50,504 nt of DNA from Thermoplasmata archaeon (GTDB taxonomy: Archaea > Thermoplasmatota > Thermoplasmata > Lutacidiplasmatales > UBA184). A model generated the notes under the pieces. The model searched no databases. It was not told the origin of the DNA and saw nothing but the letters and a program-made list of their open reading frames with translations. The stretch lies in the NCBI GenBank assembly GCA_028864975.1, contig JAGWLG010000027.1, forward strand, positions 1 through 50,504, written 5' to 3'. This document shows positions 1 to 8,260 of this stretch, one piece after another. Each line of letters starts with the position of its first letter. Position 1 is the first letter of the stretch. Made by a program: the position numbers and the translations under genes.

Positions 1-138
1 CGGGAGGTGTACGGGTCCCTCGCTCACCTCGGAGAACGGTTCGGCCGGGTGGCCCCGGAGACCCTGGAGGATGCGAAAACTCTCCTCAGCCGTTCGGTGG
101 CTCCACCGTCAGGGCGCAAGGCTTGCGGTCAACAATAG
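1..138 (+). CDS. C-terminal fragment of an unidentified protein
   Basis: Frame 1 is open from the window edge to a TAG at 136-138 and gives 45 residues beginning REVYGSLAHLGERF. The stretch is amphipathic and has the codon pattern of a real gene here (G or C in most third positions). It would converge on the minus-strand ATPase gene and overlap its 3' end by 53 bases, which is long for two real genes, so one of the two ends may be wrong. The family cannot be recognised from this tail. Confidence 0.4.
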   Translation, partial: REVYGSLAHLGERFGRVAPETLEDAKTLLSRSVAPPSGRKACGQQ

Positions 139-1438
139 GGTCCTCGGCCCGCATGCGGAAACTGCCCAGCTGGGCGTAGACCCGCTCTTCCAGCTCTCTT
201 CCCCGCAAGCTGGGGTCGTTCTGGGCCAGGAGGAGCGCGCGCTGGAGCCGGCCTTCCCCCACCTCCGGGGCTCCCCACCGGTCGCATTCGCGCACGGCCT
301 CGAGCATGCGCTCGACCCCGGGGTCCGCGAGACCGGCACCCTCCCAGTGGTCCGCGATGCGAAGCAAGGTCGCCCCGTGGGGACTTGGGTTGGACCTCTC
401 CATCGCACGAGCCATGGCGTGGTGCAGCGAGGCGTCGGCCGCACGATCGTGGGCTTCGCGAGCGCCCGCGGAAACCGAAGAGGAAGCGTACCAGACCCCC
501 TCCCGTTCCCGGAGCCATCCCTCGTTCTGCAGCCGACGGAGCGCCCGCTGGGTCGTCTCCAAGGGAAGCTCCAGGACCTCTGCGAGGAACGCCGGCCGCG
601 CCTCCGGACCCGCGGCGGCCACCGCCGCGAGCAGCCGACGCGACTCCCGCGACGGGGGGAGAGCGTGCGGCGAAGCGTTCTCCTCGCTCTCGGTGGTCTC
701 CGGTATCCGTTCCACCAGGGGAGAGGGAGAGAAGGCCGCGGCCCACTCCGGCCCGGAGGGCTCCCGGGGCTCCCTATTGAACGAGAGCACGAGGAGGAGC
801 GGAAGCCGTCCCAGTTCGGAGGAGAGACGGCGCAGCCACTCCTGACTGGCCAGGTCGAGCCTCTCCGCGTGGTCGATGGAAAGGAGGGTCGGATTCTGGC
901 GCACCCGACCTTCGACGAGGTCCAAGAGTCCGGTTCGCACGTCCTCGGGATCAGCAAGAGGGCCCTCCGCTTCCCCCCGTGTCGAAGCTCGCGGAGGTTC
1001 TCCTCCTTGCCCCTGGAGGGCCCTTGCCTCGTCCCCTCCGAGGATCCCCGCAAGGAGCAGCGAAGGGAGTCCAAGATCGAAGGGCTGTTTCAAGGCCCGC
1101 CGAGAGGCGACCAGTCGCGAAAGCCACGGAAGGAGCGCTCCGAACGGAACTTGCTGGTCGAAGGGATGGACCTCGAGCCGCACGACATGGACCCTCCGGC
1201 CTTCCGCCACCTGGAAGAGCCGTTCGAGGTGCGCTTCCCGGTCCGAAGGGGAGCCCCCCAGTAGGAGGACGGCAGCTCCTCGGTCCGGCCCGAGCCGGTC
1301 GAGCCCCTCCTTCAAGACCGGTAGCAGCCCGCCGGGCGAGGAGGCCGGGTCCGCTCGGCCGCGCACAGGACTCAAAACGAAGGGGTCGCAGATAGCCGTT
1401 CCTGCGCCCCCCTGCGTTCCGGGGCGCGGGCGAGGCAC
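86..1438 (-). CDS. AAA/STAND-like ATPase with degenerate P-loop and winged-helix region
   Basis: Resembles the AAA_16/MalT-like ATPases that couple a nucleotide-binding module to a winged helix. Seen: a hydrophobic strand followed by GGSPSDREAHLERLF where a Walker A loop should be, but the GK[ST] core is missing; a Walker B-like strand LLSIDHAERLD; then a strand LLLVLSFNREP; then a winged-helix-like stretch (ETTQRALRRLQNEGWLRE). No C-terminal TPR array is obvious. The open frame extends up to 1612, but that part overlaps the DoxX gene; the GTG at 1438, seven bases after the DoxX stop and preceded by a GAAGG, is the better start. Same strand and tight spacing suggest co-transcription with the DoxX gene. 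ATP hydrolysis is doubtful; a signal-sensing or regulatory role is inference. Confidence 0.6.
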   Translation of the reverse strand: MPRPRPGTQGGAGTAICDPFVLSPVRGRADPASSPGGLLPVLKEGLDRLGPDRGAAVLLLGGSPSDREAHLERLFQVAEGRRVHVVRLEVHPFDQQVPFGALLPWLSRLVASRRALKQPFDLGLPSLLLAGILGGDEARALQGQGGEPPRASTRGEAEGPLADPEDVRTGLLDLVEGRVRQNPTLLSIDHAERLDLASQEWLRRLSSELGRLPLLLVLSFNREPREPSGPEWAAAFSPSPLVERIPETTESEENASPHALPPSRESRRLLAAVAAAGPEARPAFLAEVLELPLETTQRALRRLQNEGWLREREGVWYASSSVSAGAREAHDRAADASLHHAMARAMERSNPSPHGATLLRIADHWEGAGLADPGVERMLEAVRECDRWGAPEVGEGRLQRALLLAQNDPSLRGRELEERVYAQLGSFRMRAEDPIVDRKPCALTVEPPNG

Positions 1439-1445
1439 GCGCCCT

Positions 1446-2075
1446 TCAGCCTTCGGAAACCTCGCTCGAGGAAGGGGTCGGCTCACCGCTCCCCGTCTTC
1501 GCCACCGGAGATGTCGCGGTCTTCCGATAGGCTCCCTGGGCCTCAGCGAACTTGGACCACCAGGGCCAGCGGCGCTCGATGAGCGCGTCCAGGCTCCAGG
1601 CGCTCGCGCCATACGCCGCGTTGATCACGAGGAGCATGAGGAAGGTCATCGCGTAGATGACCCCGGTCCCGATGTCGGTCGAGGAGGGCCCGTAGGCCCC
1701 TCCGAACCCCTCGGGGACCGCCCAGATGAAGAGGCTCAGGAGGCAACCGCCCACGTAGGCGCTCTTCCGAAGGAACCCTGCGATGAGCGCGAACGCCAGG
1801 GCGAGCTCGAGGGCACCTACGAGGTAGACGAAGAAAGCAGCGTTAGCGGACGCTTGGGAGGACCAGAAGTTGAACCAAGGGGCGAGCCAGGAAGGCTGAC
1901 CCTGAGCCGCGTTCTGGACCATCGTGGGGAAGTTCGAGACGACCTGAGGGTTGAACTTCAGGGCCCCATCGATGCCCCAGATGGCCCCGAAGACGACCCG
2001 GAAGACCGACTTGAGCTGGACCGCGTGGCGCGAGAACCACCCGAGGTCGCCCGCCGGCTTCGCCGCTTCGGTCAT
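1446..2075 (-). CDS. DoxX/DoxD-family membrane protein
   Basis: About 209 residues. Four hydrophobic segments (VFRVVFGAIWGIDGALKF, FFVYLVGALELALAFALIAGF, a following segment with AYVGGCLLSLFIWAVPEGFGG, and GVIYAMTFLMLLVINAAYGA) match the DoxX/TQO small-subunit DoxD superfamily, four-helix integral membrane proteins linked to quinone or sulfur redox chemistry. The DoxD-like GxYGP...D motif (GGAYGPSSTDIG) is visible. The ATG at 2075 is preferred over the upstream GTG (2105) because a TATA-like box at 2107-2114 would put the transcript start near 2085. A charged, Ser/Thr/Pro-rich C-terminal tail follows the last helix. Substrate and electron partner cannot be read from the sequence; no DoxA partner lies next to it. 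Confidence 0.75.
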   Translation of the reverse strand: MTEAAKPAGDLGWFSRHAVQLKSVFRVVFGAIWGIDGALKFNPQVVSNFPTMVQNAAQGQPSWLAPWFNFWSSQASANAAFFVYLVGALELALAFALIAGFLRKSAYVGGCLLSLFIWAVPEGFGGAYGPSSTDIGTGVIYAMTFLMLLVINAAYGASAWSLDALIERRWPWWSKFAEAQGAYRKTATSPVAKTGSGEPTPSSSEVSEG

Positions 2076-2106
2076 GTCGCCCCGACCGGTAAGGGGAGAT
2101 TCCACC

Positions 2107-2114
2107 GATAAAGC
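2107..2114 (-). promoter_or_regulatory. TATA-like box before DoxX gene
   Basis: GCTTTATC on the minus strand, centred about 36 bases before the ATG at 2075, which leaves a leader of roughly 10 bases. Confidence 0.4.
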
Positions 2115-2273
2115 ATGTCTTCGAGCCGCTTGACCTCGGACCGCTTCGTCCTCCCTCAGGGGGGCTCTTGCCTGGGGGGAAGCGCGGCTCCGACGCGCGT
2201 CGAGCGAGAGGCCGCGGTGCCCCTCCCGACCTCGCCATACCCGTAGGGGGTCCGCGTTTCATCCCGACGCTCG

Positions 2274-3098
2274 ATGGCATCCATCATGCCGTCGTCGGGC
2301 TCGGGTCCCATCACCACGTGTGAGGACCGAAAGGTCATCGGCGACGTGCTCGCCTCCGACCTCCGGCTCCGGGACCCGCCGGTCCAGATCTCGTACCTCA
2401 ATACCGCCCCGCTCCCAGGCGCGCCCCGAGCCCCCGCGCTCCCTTCCGTCTGCAGCTACTTTATCGAGGGGGGCCGAAGAGCGCTCTCGGCGTCCCGCGA
2501 GGACCACGAGGCCTGCGAGATCGGGGCCTTCGTGCACGGCATCGAACCCCAAGGCCCTCTCGGAGACCGGCTTTCCCGCACGGTGGGATGGATGGAAGGT
2601 GTGGGGTACCTCGCGCAGGGAGAGGCCGGCAGGGTCCCGCACAACGATACCGCACCCGCGTGGTCGCTCTACGCCCCGCTGGGGGCCGTGCCCGAGGAAC
2701 CCTCCGTCGTCCTCTTCCGGGTCGACGCACGCGCTGCGATGCTGGTGGTGGAGGCGACCTCACGTGGACTCCCGGGGCTTCCGCCGGCGCCCCTGCTCCC
2801 ACGGCCGATGTGCTCCCTCGTCCCCGTCCTGCTCAAAGGGGCCCCGGTGGCCCTCTCGTTCGGGTGCGCAGGCTCCCGCGTCCACACGGGGATGGGGGAC
2901 GACGAGCTCCTGGTCGGAGTGCGGGGCGACGCGCTGATGGAGCTCGCGGACACGGTCCACACCTTGGTGGCCGCCAACGAGAAGGTCTGGAAAGAGGACC
3001 TCGCGCGAAGGTCGAAGCTTCTCGAGGGCACGGCGGAGCGAGCGAAGGCTCCTTCCTTGCGCAGGAAAGCGGGCGGGCCCACGCCCAAGCGCGCGTAG
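2274..3098 (+). CDS. DUF169-family protein
   Basis: About 274 residues. It matches DUF169 (COG2043), a family of unknown function common in archaea and anaerobes. Family traits visible: an early Cys in VCSYFIEGGRRALSAS, the EDHEACEIGAFVHG segment where the family has a conserved Cys after an acidic-His pair, hydrophobic PSVVLFRVDARAAMLVVEA in place of the family's 'NPxQAM' strand, and the C-terminal signature SFGCAGSRVHTGMGDDELLVG. The cysteines suggest metal or cofactor binding, which is inference. The start may be the ATG at 2274 or the second ATG four codons on. The C-terminus is Lys/Arg-rich. The response regulator gene begins 11 bases downstream, so the two may share a transcript. Confidence 0.75.
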   Translation: MASIMPSSGSGPITTCEDRKVIGDVLASDLRLRDPPVQISYLNTAPLPGAPRAPALPSVCSYFIEGGRRALSASREDHEACEIGAFVHGIEPQGPLGDRLSRTVGWMEGVGYLAQGEAGRVPHNDTAPAWSLYAPLGAVPEEPSVVLFRVDARAAMLVVEATSRGLPGLPPAPLLPRPMCSLVPVLLKGAPVALSFGCAGSRVHTGMGDDELLVGVRGDALMELADTVHTLVAANEKVWKEDLARRSKLLEGTAERAKAPSLRRKAGGPTPKRA

Positions 3099-3109
3099 CC
3101 GTCGTCCGA

Positions 3110-3859
3110 ATGCTTCAAGGCCGCGTGGCCTCTGGGCGTCTCGTGACCCCCACGGAGACCCCGACCAGGATCCTGGTCGTGGACGACGACCCGGACATCC
3201 TCCAGCTCTTCGGTGAGATCTTCCGGAACGCGAACGCGTTCCCGAACGAGACGGTGCTGGAGACCGACCCGAAGGCCGCGCTCGAGCGCGTCGAGACCAC
3301 TCCGATCGACCTGGTCATCTCCGACTACAAGATGCCGGGGATGGACGGGGTCGACCTGCTCCTCCAGGTGAAGGCCCGCCACCCCAGCGCTCTTCGGATC
3401 CTCATGACCGCCCACTCGACGAAGCAGGCCGCGCTGGCCGCGATCCTGACGGCCGAGGTCCACAGCTACATCGAGAAGCCCTTCGACCCCGCCGAGGTCC
3501 TTCGGACCGTCCGCGAGGCGGTCGACCAGCGCCGTGCCCCCGTGGAAGGGCTGACGGGGTTCGTCGGCGCCTCCGACCGGGCGCTCTCGCTGGTCGCGGA
3601 GCTCTGCAAGCGGATGGAGGACGCCCCTCCCGAGGCTCGGGAACTGGCCCTGACCCTCGAGTTCCCTTCCACGACCGATTTCAACCACTTCGCCGCCCGC
3701 GCCTTCGAGCAACGCGCCGCGGAGGTCCGGGACATCCACTTCGAGGACGGGAAGTTCATCGTGACGATCGCCTGCCTCGCCCATGACGCCGGGGCGGTGC
3801 TTCCCGGAGCCGGAGAGGTCCCCCGAGGGAGCGCCCGACGGCGCCGTCCTTCAGGGTAA
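3110..3859 (+). CDS. Stand-alone response regulator (REC domain)
   Basis: About 249 residues. Residues 20-140 are a CheY-like receiver: ILVVDDDPD (acidic pair D26/D27), DLVISDYKMPGMDG with phospho-acceptor D72, LMTAHS (switch Thr) and IEKPFDP (conserved Lys). The C-terminal 100 residues (around LALTLEFPSTTDFNHFAARAF) match no output domain I recognise; no DNA-binding helix-turn-helix is seen. The start is either ATG 3110 or GTG 3143, both in frame; 3110 is given. No histidine kinase is encoded in this window, so the phosphodonor is elsewhere. Archaeal response regulators of this layout often act through protein contacts rather than DNA binding (family knowledge). Confidence 0.8.
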   Translation: MLQGRVASGRLVTPTETPTRILVVDDDPDILQLFGEIFRNANAFPNETVLETDPKAALERVETTPIDLVISDYKMPGMDGVDLLLQVKARHPSALRILMTAHSTKQAALAAILTAEVHSYIEKPFDPAEVLRTVREAVDQRRAPVEGLTGFVGASDRALSLVAELCKRMEDAPPEARELALTLEFPSTTDFNHFAARAFEQRAAEVRDIHFEDGKFIVTIACLAHDAGAVLPGAGEVPRGSARRRRPSG

Positions 3860-3959
3860 GCGACCTGCGGCCACATCGGTGCGCGGGAGCGACACGGTAA
3901 CGGACCGACCGTTTCACCACCTCTCAACTCTTCATCTTCTCGCCCATCGTGGTACCCAC

Positions 3960-4127
3960 ATGCGGTGTGAGAAATGCACGGGCAAGGGCAGCGTCCCCTG
4001 TCCACCCTGCGGGGGCCGGGGCGAGCTCCCTCGAGGGCCGTGCCTGCAGTGCGCAGGGACGGGTCTCGTCGATTGCGCGGACTGCTGGGGGATGGGGATC
4101 CTGGACTGCAGCGACGGTGGCTGCTGA
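3960..4127 (+). CDS. 55-residue DnaJ-type zinc-finger mini-protein
   Basis: Starts at ATG 3960 and consists almost wholly of four CxxCxGxG-type motifs: CEKCTGKG, CPPCGGRG, CLQCAGTG and CADCWGMG, ending DGGC. That is enough for two zinc ions as in the Cys-rich domain of DnaJ, but there is no J domain, Gly/Phe linker or substrate-binding domain. It is a small stand-alone relative of the larger zinc protein at 21777-22652. A role as a protein-disulfide or chaperone-like module is plausible from the DnaJ family but unproven. It converges on the DUF835 gene with a 12-base gap. Confidence 0.7.
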   Translation: MRCEKCTGKGSVPCPPCGGRGELPRGPCLQCAGTGLVDCADCWGMGILDCSDGGC

Positions 4128-4139
4128 AGCGCGGCCCCC

Positions 4140-4961
4140 TCAGGAGAGGACGAGCGCCCCTTCCTCCAATTGGTGGGCCTCGGTCGAGGATCGCCCGCCG
4201 GGGTCGAACCGGAAGACCACACGTCCCCCCTTCGCTTCCGCGGTCTCGTGAGCGACCTGGAGGAGACGACGGACGTTGCGGAGCCCGCTGTCGTCGATCA
4301 GCAAGGAGACGTCCCCCAGGACGACGTACCGGCCCTCCCCTTGCGACAGATGCCGTTCGATGAGGTCGCCGATCCGGTCGAGCTCCGACGGACGGACCTT
4401 GCCCTCGCCTTCCGACCGCGCTATCTGCCAGAACGTCGCGCCCTGCAGTTCGTAGAGCCGCTGGAGGTCCTGCGGCGGCTCTCGGCAGAGGACGAGGAGC
4501 TTCTCTCGAGGCACCTTCGAACGGCGCACCATCTCCCACAGGTCTTTCGCCTCCGGCGTCAGCAGCGCCACGAAGGGAGAATCGGGCCATCTCCGTAGGG
4601 GCGGCGAGCTGGGCGCAGGAGGGGATGGTCGAACCGGGTAGGGCGCTGCTGCGGCTGCGCTGGAAGTTTGAGGTGAAGCCGCGGCGGGGGAGGGGCGAGG
4701 GACCGGCGACACGGACGCAGGTATCTCGACTTGGGGCCGTTGGCGAGCGGAGAGTCGCCCGACCAGGCCTCCGCCGAACGCGACGAGGCCGCCCAGGAAC
4801 ATGATCCAGCCCAGGCTCGCGAGCAACCAGTGCAGGGCTCGAGCGGGGTCCACTTGGTTCCCCCATCCGACGAACAGGAGCCCGATGAGGAGGACCAGTG
4901 GACCTCCCAGGAGCAGGTAGTTCGCGCGGGTGACCCGATCCATGTCGACCGACCGGCCCAC
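4140..4961 (-). CDS. Two-helix membrane protein with DUF835 domain
   Basis: About 273 residues. Two membrane helices at roughly residues 16-31 and 44-68 (YLLLGGPLVLLIGLLFVGW; LLASLGWIMFLGGLVAFGGG), then a Pro/Ala/Ser-rich linker (about 80-125), then a C-terminal DUF835 domain. DUF835 signs: KLLVLCREPPQDLQRLYE, the FWQIAR strand, RPSELDRIGDLIERHL, and the hydrophobic YVVLGDVSLLIDDSG with following helix. DUF835 is an archaeal domain common in Thermoplasmata and Thermococci, often joined to signalling modules; its function is unknown. The ATG six codons later (MDRVTRANYLL) is an equally good start. Confidence 0.75.
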   Translation of the reverse strand: MGRSVDMDRVTRANYLLLGGPLVLLIGLLFVGWGNQVDPARALHWLLASLGWIMFLGGLVAFGGGLVGRLSARQRPQVEIPASVSPVPRPSPAAASPQTSSAAAAAPYPVRPSPPAPSSPPLRRWPDSPFVALLTPEAKDLWEMVRRSKVPREKLLVLCREPPQDLQRLYELQGATFWQIARSEGEGKVRPSELDRIGDLIERHLSQGEGRYVVLGDVSLLIDDSGLRNVRRLLQVAHETAEAKGGRVVFRFDPGGRSSTEAHQLEEGALVLS

Positions 4962-5012
4962 CCGCGTCGGGGGGTATGGAGGTTTGCGTCGACCTGCGCG
5001 GAGGAAGTTGGA

Positions 5013-5585
5013 CTACCCCTTGAGCGCCCCGGGGGCCGGCTCGAACCAGACGTCGGTGATGAGGTACTTCGGCTCGCTCGCGAACTTGGCCACGATCGGC
5101 ATGCCGACGTAGATCTGCTCCTCGGTGCATGCCTTGAGGCGGGAGAGGAGGACGCTGTTCGCCCCCTCGAACTCGACGATGACCAGGTTGTACGGGGTCT
5201 CCTTCAGGAAGGCCTCGGACCCATAGTGGCACGTGGTCCACGAGTGGACCTTCCCCTGGAGGGGGAGCTCCACCCACTTCGTCGGCTCGCCGCAGAACTG
5301 GCAGTGCGTGCGGGGCGTGGCCCACGTGTACTTGCACGGCTCGCAGCGGGTCCCGCGAAGCTTGCCCTCGGCAAGCCCCAGGAAGAACGGGGAGTCCTGG
5401 GCGTAGCTGTGGACGTAGTTGACGTGGTACGGGAAGTCGATGTAGAGGCTCTCGACGCCCTTCTTGTCCACGTAGATCGCGGCTCCCTCCTTGAGGAGGG
5501 TCTCCTGGACCTCGGTGAACTTGGCGGACTTCTTGAGCGGACGCTTCGACGTGGACGACCCCTTCATCACGGTGGCTCCCTTCAT
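5013..5585 (-). CDS. DUF35 OB-fold/zinc-ribbon acyl-CoA-binding protein
   Basis: 190 residues. A rubredoxin-like zinc ribbon, RCEPCKYTWATPRTHCQFCG (two CxxC pairs), is followed by an OB-fold (KVHSWTTCHYG, LVIVEFEGANSVLLSRL, YVGMPIVAKF). This is the DUF35 family, whose archaeal members bridge thiolase and HMG-CoA synthase or partner SCP-x-type thiolases, binding acyl-CoA. The ATG at 5585 overlaps the thiolase stop (ATGA), so the two are translationally coupled and probably form a complex. The N-terminal 90 residues before the ribbon are longer than in minimal DUF35 proteins and include a Lys-rich stretch, VQETLLKEG and YIDFPYHVNYVHSY. No HMG-CoA synthase gene is adjacent. Confidence 0.85.
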   Translation of the reverse strand: MKGATVMKGSSTSKRPLKKSAKFTEVQETLLKEGAAIYVDKKGVESLYIDFPYHVNYVHSYAQDSPFFLGLAEGKLRGTRCEPCKYTWATPRTHCQFCGEPTKWVELPLQGKVHSWTTCHYGSEAFLKETPYNLVIVEFEGANSVLLSRLKACTEEQIYVGMPIVAKFASEPKYLITDVWFEPAPGALKG

Positions 5586-7012
5586 GGCTTCACCCTCTCC
5601 AAGATGCTCACGGTCACGGCCGAGCCCGTCCCCGCGTGGCTGTGGATCGCCCCGCGCTTCGCGTTCGGGACCTGGAGCTTCTCCGAGCCGAAACGCTCTC
5701 CGACCTTGTGCTGGAGCTGCCAGAAGGCCATCACGGCCTGCATGAGCCCCGTGGCGCCCACGGGGTGGCCGCAGGCGATGAGCCCCCCCGACGGGTTGAC
5801 GGGGGTCGCGCCCGCGTTCGGGAGCTTCATCCCGTAGTCGAACCCCTTCAGGAACGGGTCCCCCCTCTCGACGAAGCCGTATCCCTCCCCGTACCGGCAG
5901 AGCCCCATGTCTTCGTAGGTCTGGATCTCGCTCGAGGCGTACGCGTCGTGGAGCTCGACGAACGAGAGATCCTTGTTGGGGTTGGTGATGCCCGCGTGGT
6001 TGTAGGCCTCGATGGAGGCGGCGCGCCCCGCACGGAAGGAGTGGACCCCCGGGTACTCCAGCTGCGCGTAGTCGGAAGCCTTCTCGTGCGGCATCAGGAG
6101 GACCTTCCCGAACGGTCGGTCCGCGAGACGCATCGTGTCCGTCCCGCACCCGACCCCCTTCACCAGGATGGGATCCTCGGTCAGCTCCTTGGCCTTCTCC
6201 TCGCTGCAGAGGATCGTGGCCGCGGCCCCGTCGGACATCGTGCAGATGTCCTCGCGGGGGAGAGGATAGCTCACCATCTCGCTCTTGAGGACATCCTCGA
6301 CGTTCAGGTTCTTCGGGTACTGGGCATAAGGGTTGAACATCGCGTTGCGGTGGTTCTTGACCGACACCATGGCCATGACCCGGCCCGCGTACTCGAAGGC
6401 CTTCTTCTGGGCCTCCCGCTCGTCCTTGATGTTCGCGAACTTCGTCCGGCGGACGTACTCGTAGATGTGGCGGACGACCATCAGCGCGTAGTAGCCGGAG
6501 TAGAACCCCCCGAGCGGGAAGTCGTAGTTGACGTCCGAAGCGAGCGCGATGAACTCGTTCCCCTTCCAGGTCTGCACCCGGCTCATCGTCTCGTAGCCGA
6601 TCGCGAGACAGGTGTCCATCCTCCCGGAGGCGATCGCCTCCCAGGCGGCCTGGAAGCACTCCCCACCGGTCGCTCCGCCCCACTCGATACGGACCGATCC
6701 GCGGGGGTTGAGGCCCAGGTAGTCCAGGACCATGCTGGAGGCCTTGAGCTGTCGGCTGAAGTGGTCCGAGAAGTAGGAGATGCGGCTCCCGTCGATGTCG
6801 TTCAGACGGAGGTTCGGGACCTCGCTCCGGGCCTGGTCAAAGGCCTTCTTGCACATGAGTCGGAAGTCCATGTCGGGATGGGCCTTCGCGAACTTCGTGA
6901 CCCCTCCGGCGACCACGTACACCCGACGGCCGCTCCGCTTCGTCGAAGCGGGCGTTGCGGTGCCGGAGAAGACGTCGCGAGGGGGCTTCACGGTCGAACT
7001 CGCTTGCGGCAT
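5582..7012 (-). CDS. SCP-x/acetyl-CoA acetyltransferase-like thiolase
   Basis: 476 residues. Catalyses or binds acyl-CoA condensation/thiolysis. Seen: nucleophile-loop WGGATGGECFQAAWEAI with C119, ELHDAYASSEIQ (the HDxF/NEAF-equivalent of SCP-x thiolases), GGLIACGHPVGATG (catalytic His) and a C-terminal SHAGTGSAVTVSILE loop. The HDA motif and lack of a C-terminal CxG motif with Cys (here HAGTGSA) place it with the archaeal/SCP-2 group, not with classical biosynthetic thiolases. The upstream open frame to 7783 overlaps the peptidase gene; the ATG at 7012 starts the family homology. Coupled to the DUF35 gene by ATGA. A role in the mevalonate route or in fatty-acid breakdown is not decidable here. 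Confidence 0.85.
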   Translation of the reverse strand: MPQASSTVKPPRDVFSGTATPASTKRSGRRVYVVAGGVTKFAKAHPDMDFRLMCKKAFDQARSEVPNLRLNDIDGSRISYFSDHFSRQLKASSMVLDYLGLNPRGSVRIEWGGATGGECFQAAWEAIASGRMDTCLAIGYETMSRVQTWKGNEFIALASDVNYDFPLGGFYSGYYALMVVRHIYEYVRRTKFANIKDEREAQKKAFEYAGRVMAMVSVKNHRNAMFNPYAQYPKNLNVEDVLKSEMVSYPLPREDICTMSDGAAATILCSEEKAKELTEDPILVKGVGCGTDTMRLADRPFGKVLLMPHEKASDYAQLEYPGVHSFRAGRAASIEAYNHAGITNPNKDLSFVELHDAYASSEIQTYEDMGLCRYGEGYGFVERGDPFLKGFDYGMKLPNAGATPVNPSGGLIACGHPVGATGLMQAVMAFWQLQHKVGERFGSEKLQVPNAKRGAIHSHAGTGSAVTVSILERVKP

Positions 7013-7050
7013 GATGGACCTCGGTGCCGCGCGCACAGGGGAAGGCGTTC

Positions 7051-8202
7051 TTATCGCTTGTCGCGAGGCTTGGCCTTCTTCCCCGTCGTGCGGAAGAGCG
7101 GCGGCGCTCCTTCCTCGGGCACGCTCACGAGGAACCTTCGGTAGGACCGCCAGCAGCGTTCGAGGGAGATCAGGTCCACCCACTCGTCGTCCCCGTGCGC
7201 GCCCTCGCCCGAAGGGCCCAGGACCACGGTCGGGAACTGCGACCCGAAGACGTTGAAGTCGCCCACCGCCTCCTCGTGGAAGGTGCGGAGCGCGTGCCCG
7301 TCGCGGGCGGCGGTCGAGAGGAAGAGCCGAGTCCATGGGGACCTCGCGTCCGTGGTGTAGGAGGGCAGCCAGGGGGTGGTCCTGGGCGCCAGGTTCACGC
7401 CCCCCTGCAGCCCGGGGTACCTCTTCGCGACGGCCCGCACCTTCCGTTCCAGCGCCGCGCGGTCTCCTTCCACGTTCTCCCCGGGTCGGAGGAGCCGGTC
7501 GAGCCGGACATGCGCCGCGTGCGGGAGCGTCACCTCGCCCTCCCCCTGGGTCCAACCCTTGAGCGGAGTATAGTTCGAAGGCAAGCCGTGAAGGAGCTCG
7601 GCGAGCGCGAGCAGGGGATTGGACAGGCGCCCCGTGCGAAGCCCCTGGCCATGCCCTCCCCTCCCTTCGAAGGAGGCCTGCCAGACGACCCGCCCGCTCG
7701 CCGAGAGGGCGACCTTCTCCCACGTCGGTTCGGGGACGAGCACCAAATCTGGAGGAACGGGAAGATGCTCGAGCAGGGCCCACGCCCCCGCGGACTCCGC
7801 TTCCTCGTCCGTCGTGACCACGAACCCCAGGTTGAACCGAGGGTCGGCGTGGAACTCCTGCATGAGGAGGAGGGCGAGCGAGAGACCCGCCTTCATGTCC
7901 AGCGCCCCGCGCCCGTAGAGGCGGCCTTCCTCCACGGTCCCCGCCGGATGCGTGGGGTCCCCCACCACGGGGACGGTGTCGAGGTGCGTCGCGAGGAGGA
8001 ACGTCGGCCGTCCGGACCGGGGAGGGGCTCCCGCCACGACGACGGGGTCGGCGCGGGGGACCGAGAGCCGGTCGGTCGGGACCCCCGCCCGACGGAAGAA
8101 CTCCTCGACCTCCGAGAGCCCGTTCTCCGCCTCGCCCGTTACCGTCGAGCGTCGCACCAGGAGCTCGGCCAGTTCGAAGAGGCGTTCCGCGTCCCCGGGC
8201 AC
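7051..8202 (-). CDS. M20-family metallopeptidase (ArgE/DapE/CPG2 type)
   Basis: 383 residues. Di-zinc amidohydrolase fold: LATHLDTVP (H73, D75), GRGALDMKAG (bridging D102), TTDEEAESAGA (catalytic E133, metal E134), a VPEPTW metal ligand region, FEGRGGHGQG in the dimerisation domain, and C-terminal GPSGEGAHGDDEWV with the last metal His. These are the complete M20 ligands. The substrate (N-acyl amino acid, succinyl-diaminopimelate, or dipeptide) cannot be assigned; no lysine or arginine genes adjoin, although argF lies 4 kb away. The stop codon lies 39 bases before the thiolase start on the same strand. A weak TATA-like GATAAGA overlaps the stop and could give the thiolase its own promoter. 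Confidence 0.8.
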   Translation of the reverse strand: MPGDAERLFELAELLVRRSTVTGEAENGLSEVEEFFRRAGVPTDRLSVPRADPVVVAGAPPRSGRPTFLLATHLDTVPVVGDPTHPAGTVEEGRLYGRGALDMKAGLSLALLLMQEFHADPRFNLGFVVTTDEEAESAGAWALLEHLPVPPDLVLVPEPTWEKVALSASGRVVWQASFEGRGGHGQGLRTGRLSNPLLALAELLHGLPSNYTPLKGWTQGEGEVTLPHAAHVRLDRLLRPGENVEGDRAALERKVRAVAKRYPGLQGGVNLAPRTTPWLPSYTTDARSPWTRLFLSTAARDGHALRTFHEEAVGDFNVFGSQFPTVVLGPSGEGAHGDDEWVDLISLERCWRSYRRFLVSVPEEGAPPLFRTTGKKAKPRDKR

Positions 8203-8260
8203 GCCTCCTCCACCAGAGACCTACCGCAAAACGGCATCGGTCGGCCCGACCGACCGTACC

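Noticed and set aside
71..1264. Long plus-strand open frame (397 codons) opposite the ATPase gene
   Set aside because: Arg/Pro-rich shadow of a high-GC gene with no family-like sequence; the minus frame has motif order.
5013..6683. 556-codon minus frame running through DUF35 and the thiolase
   Set aside because: Only its last 190 codons are DUF35; the rest is an out-of-frame reading of the thiolase.
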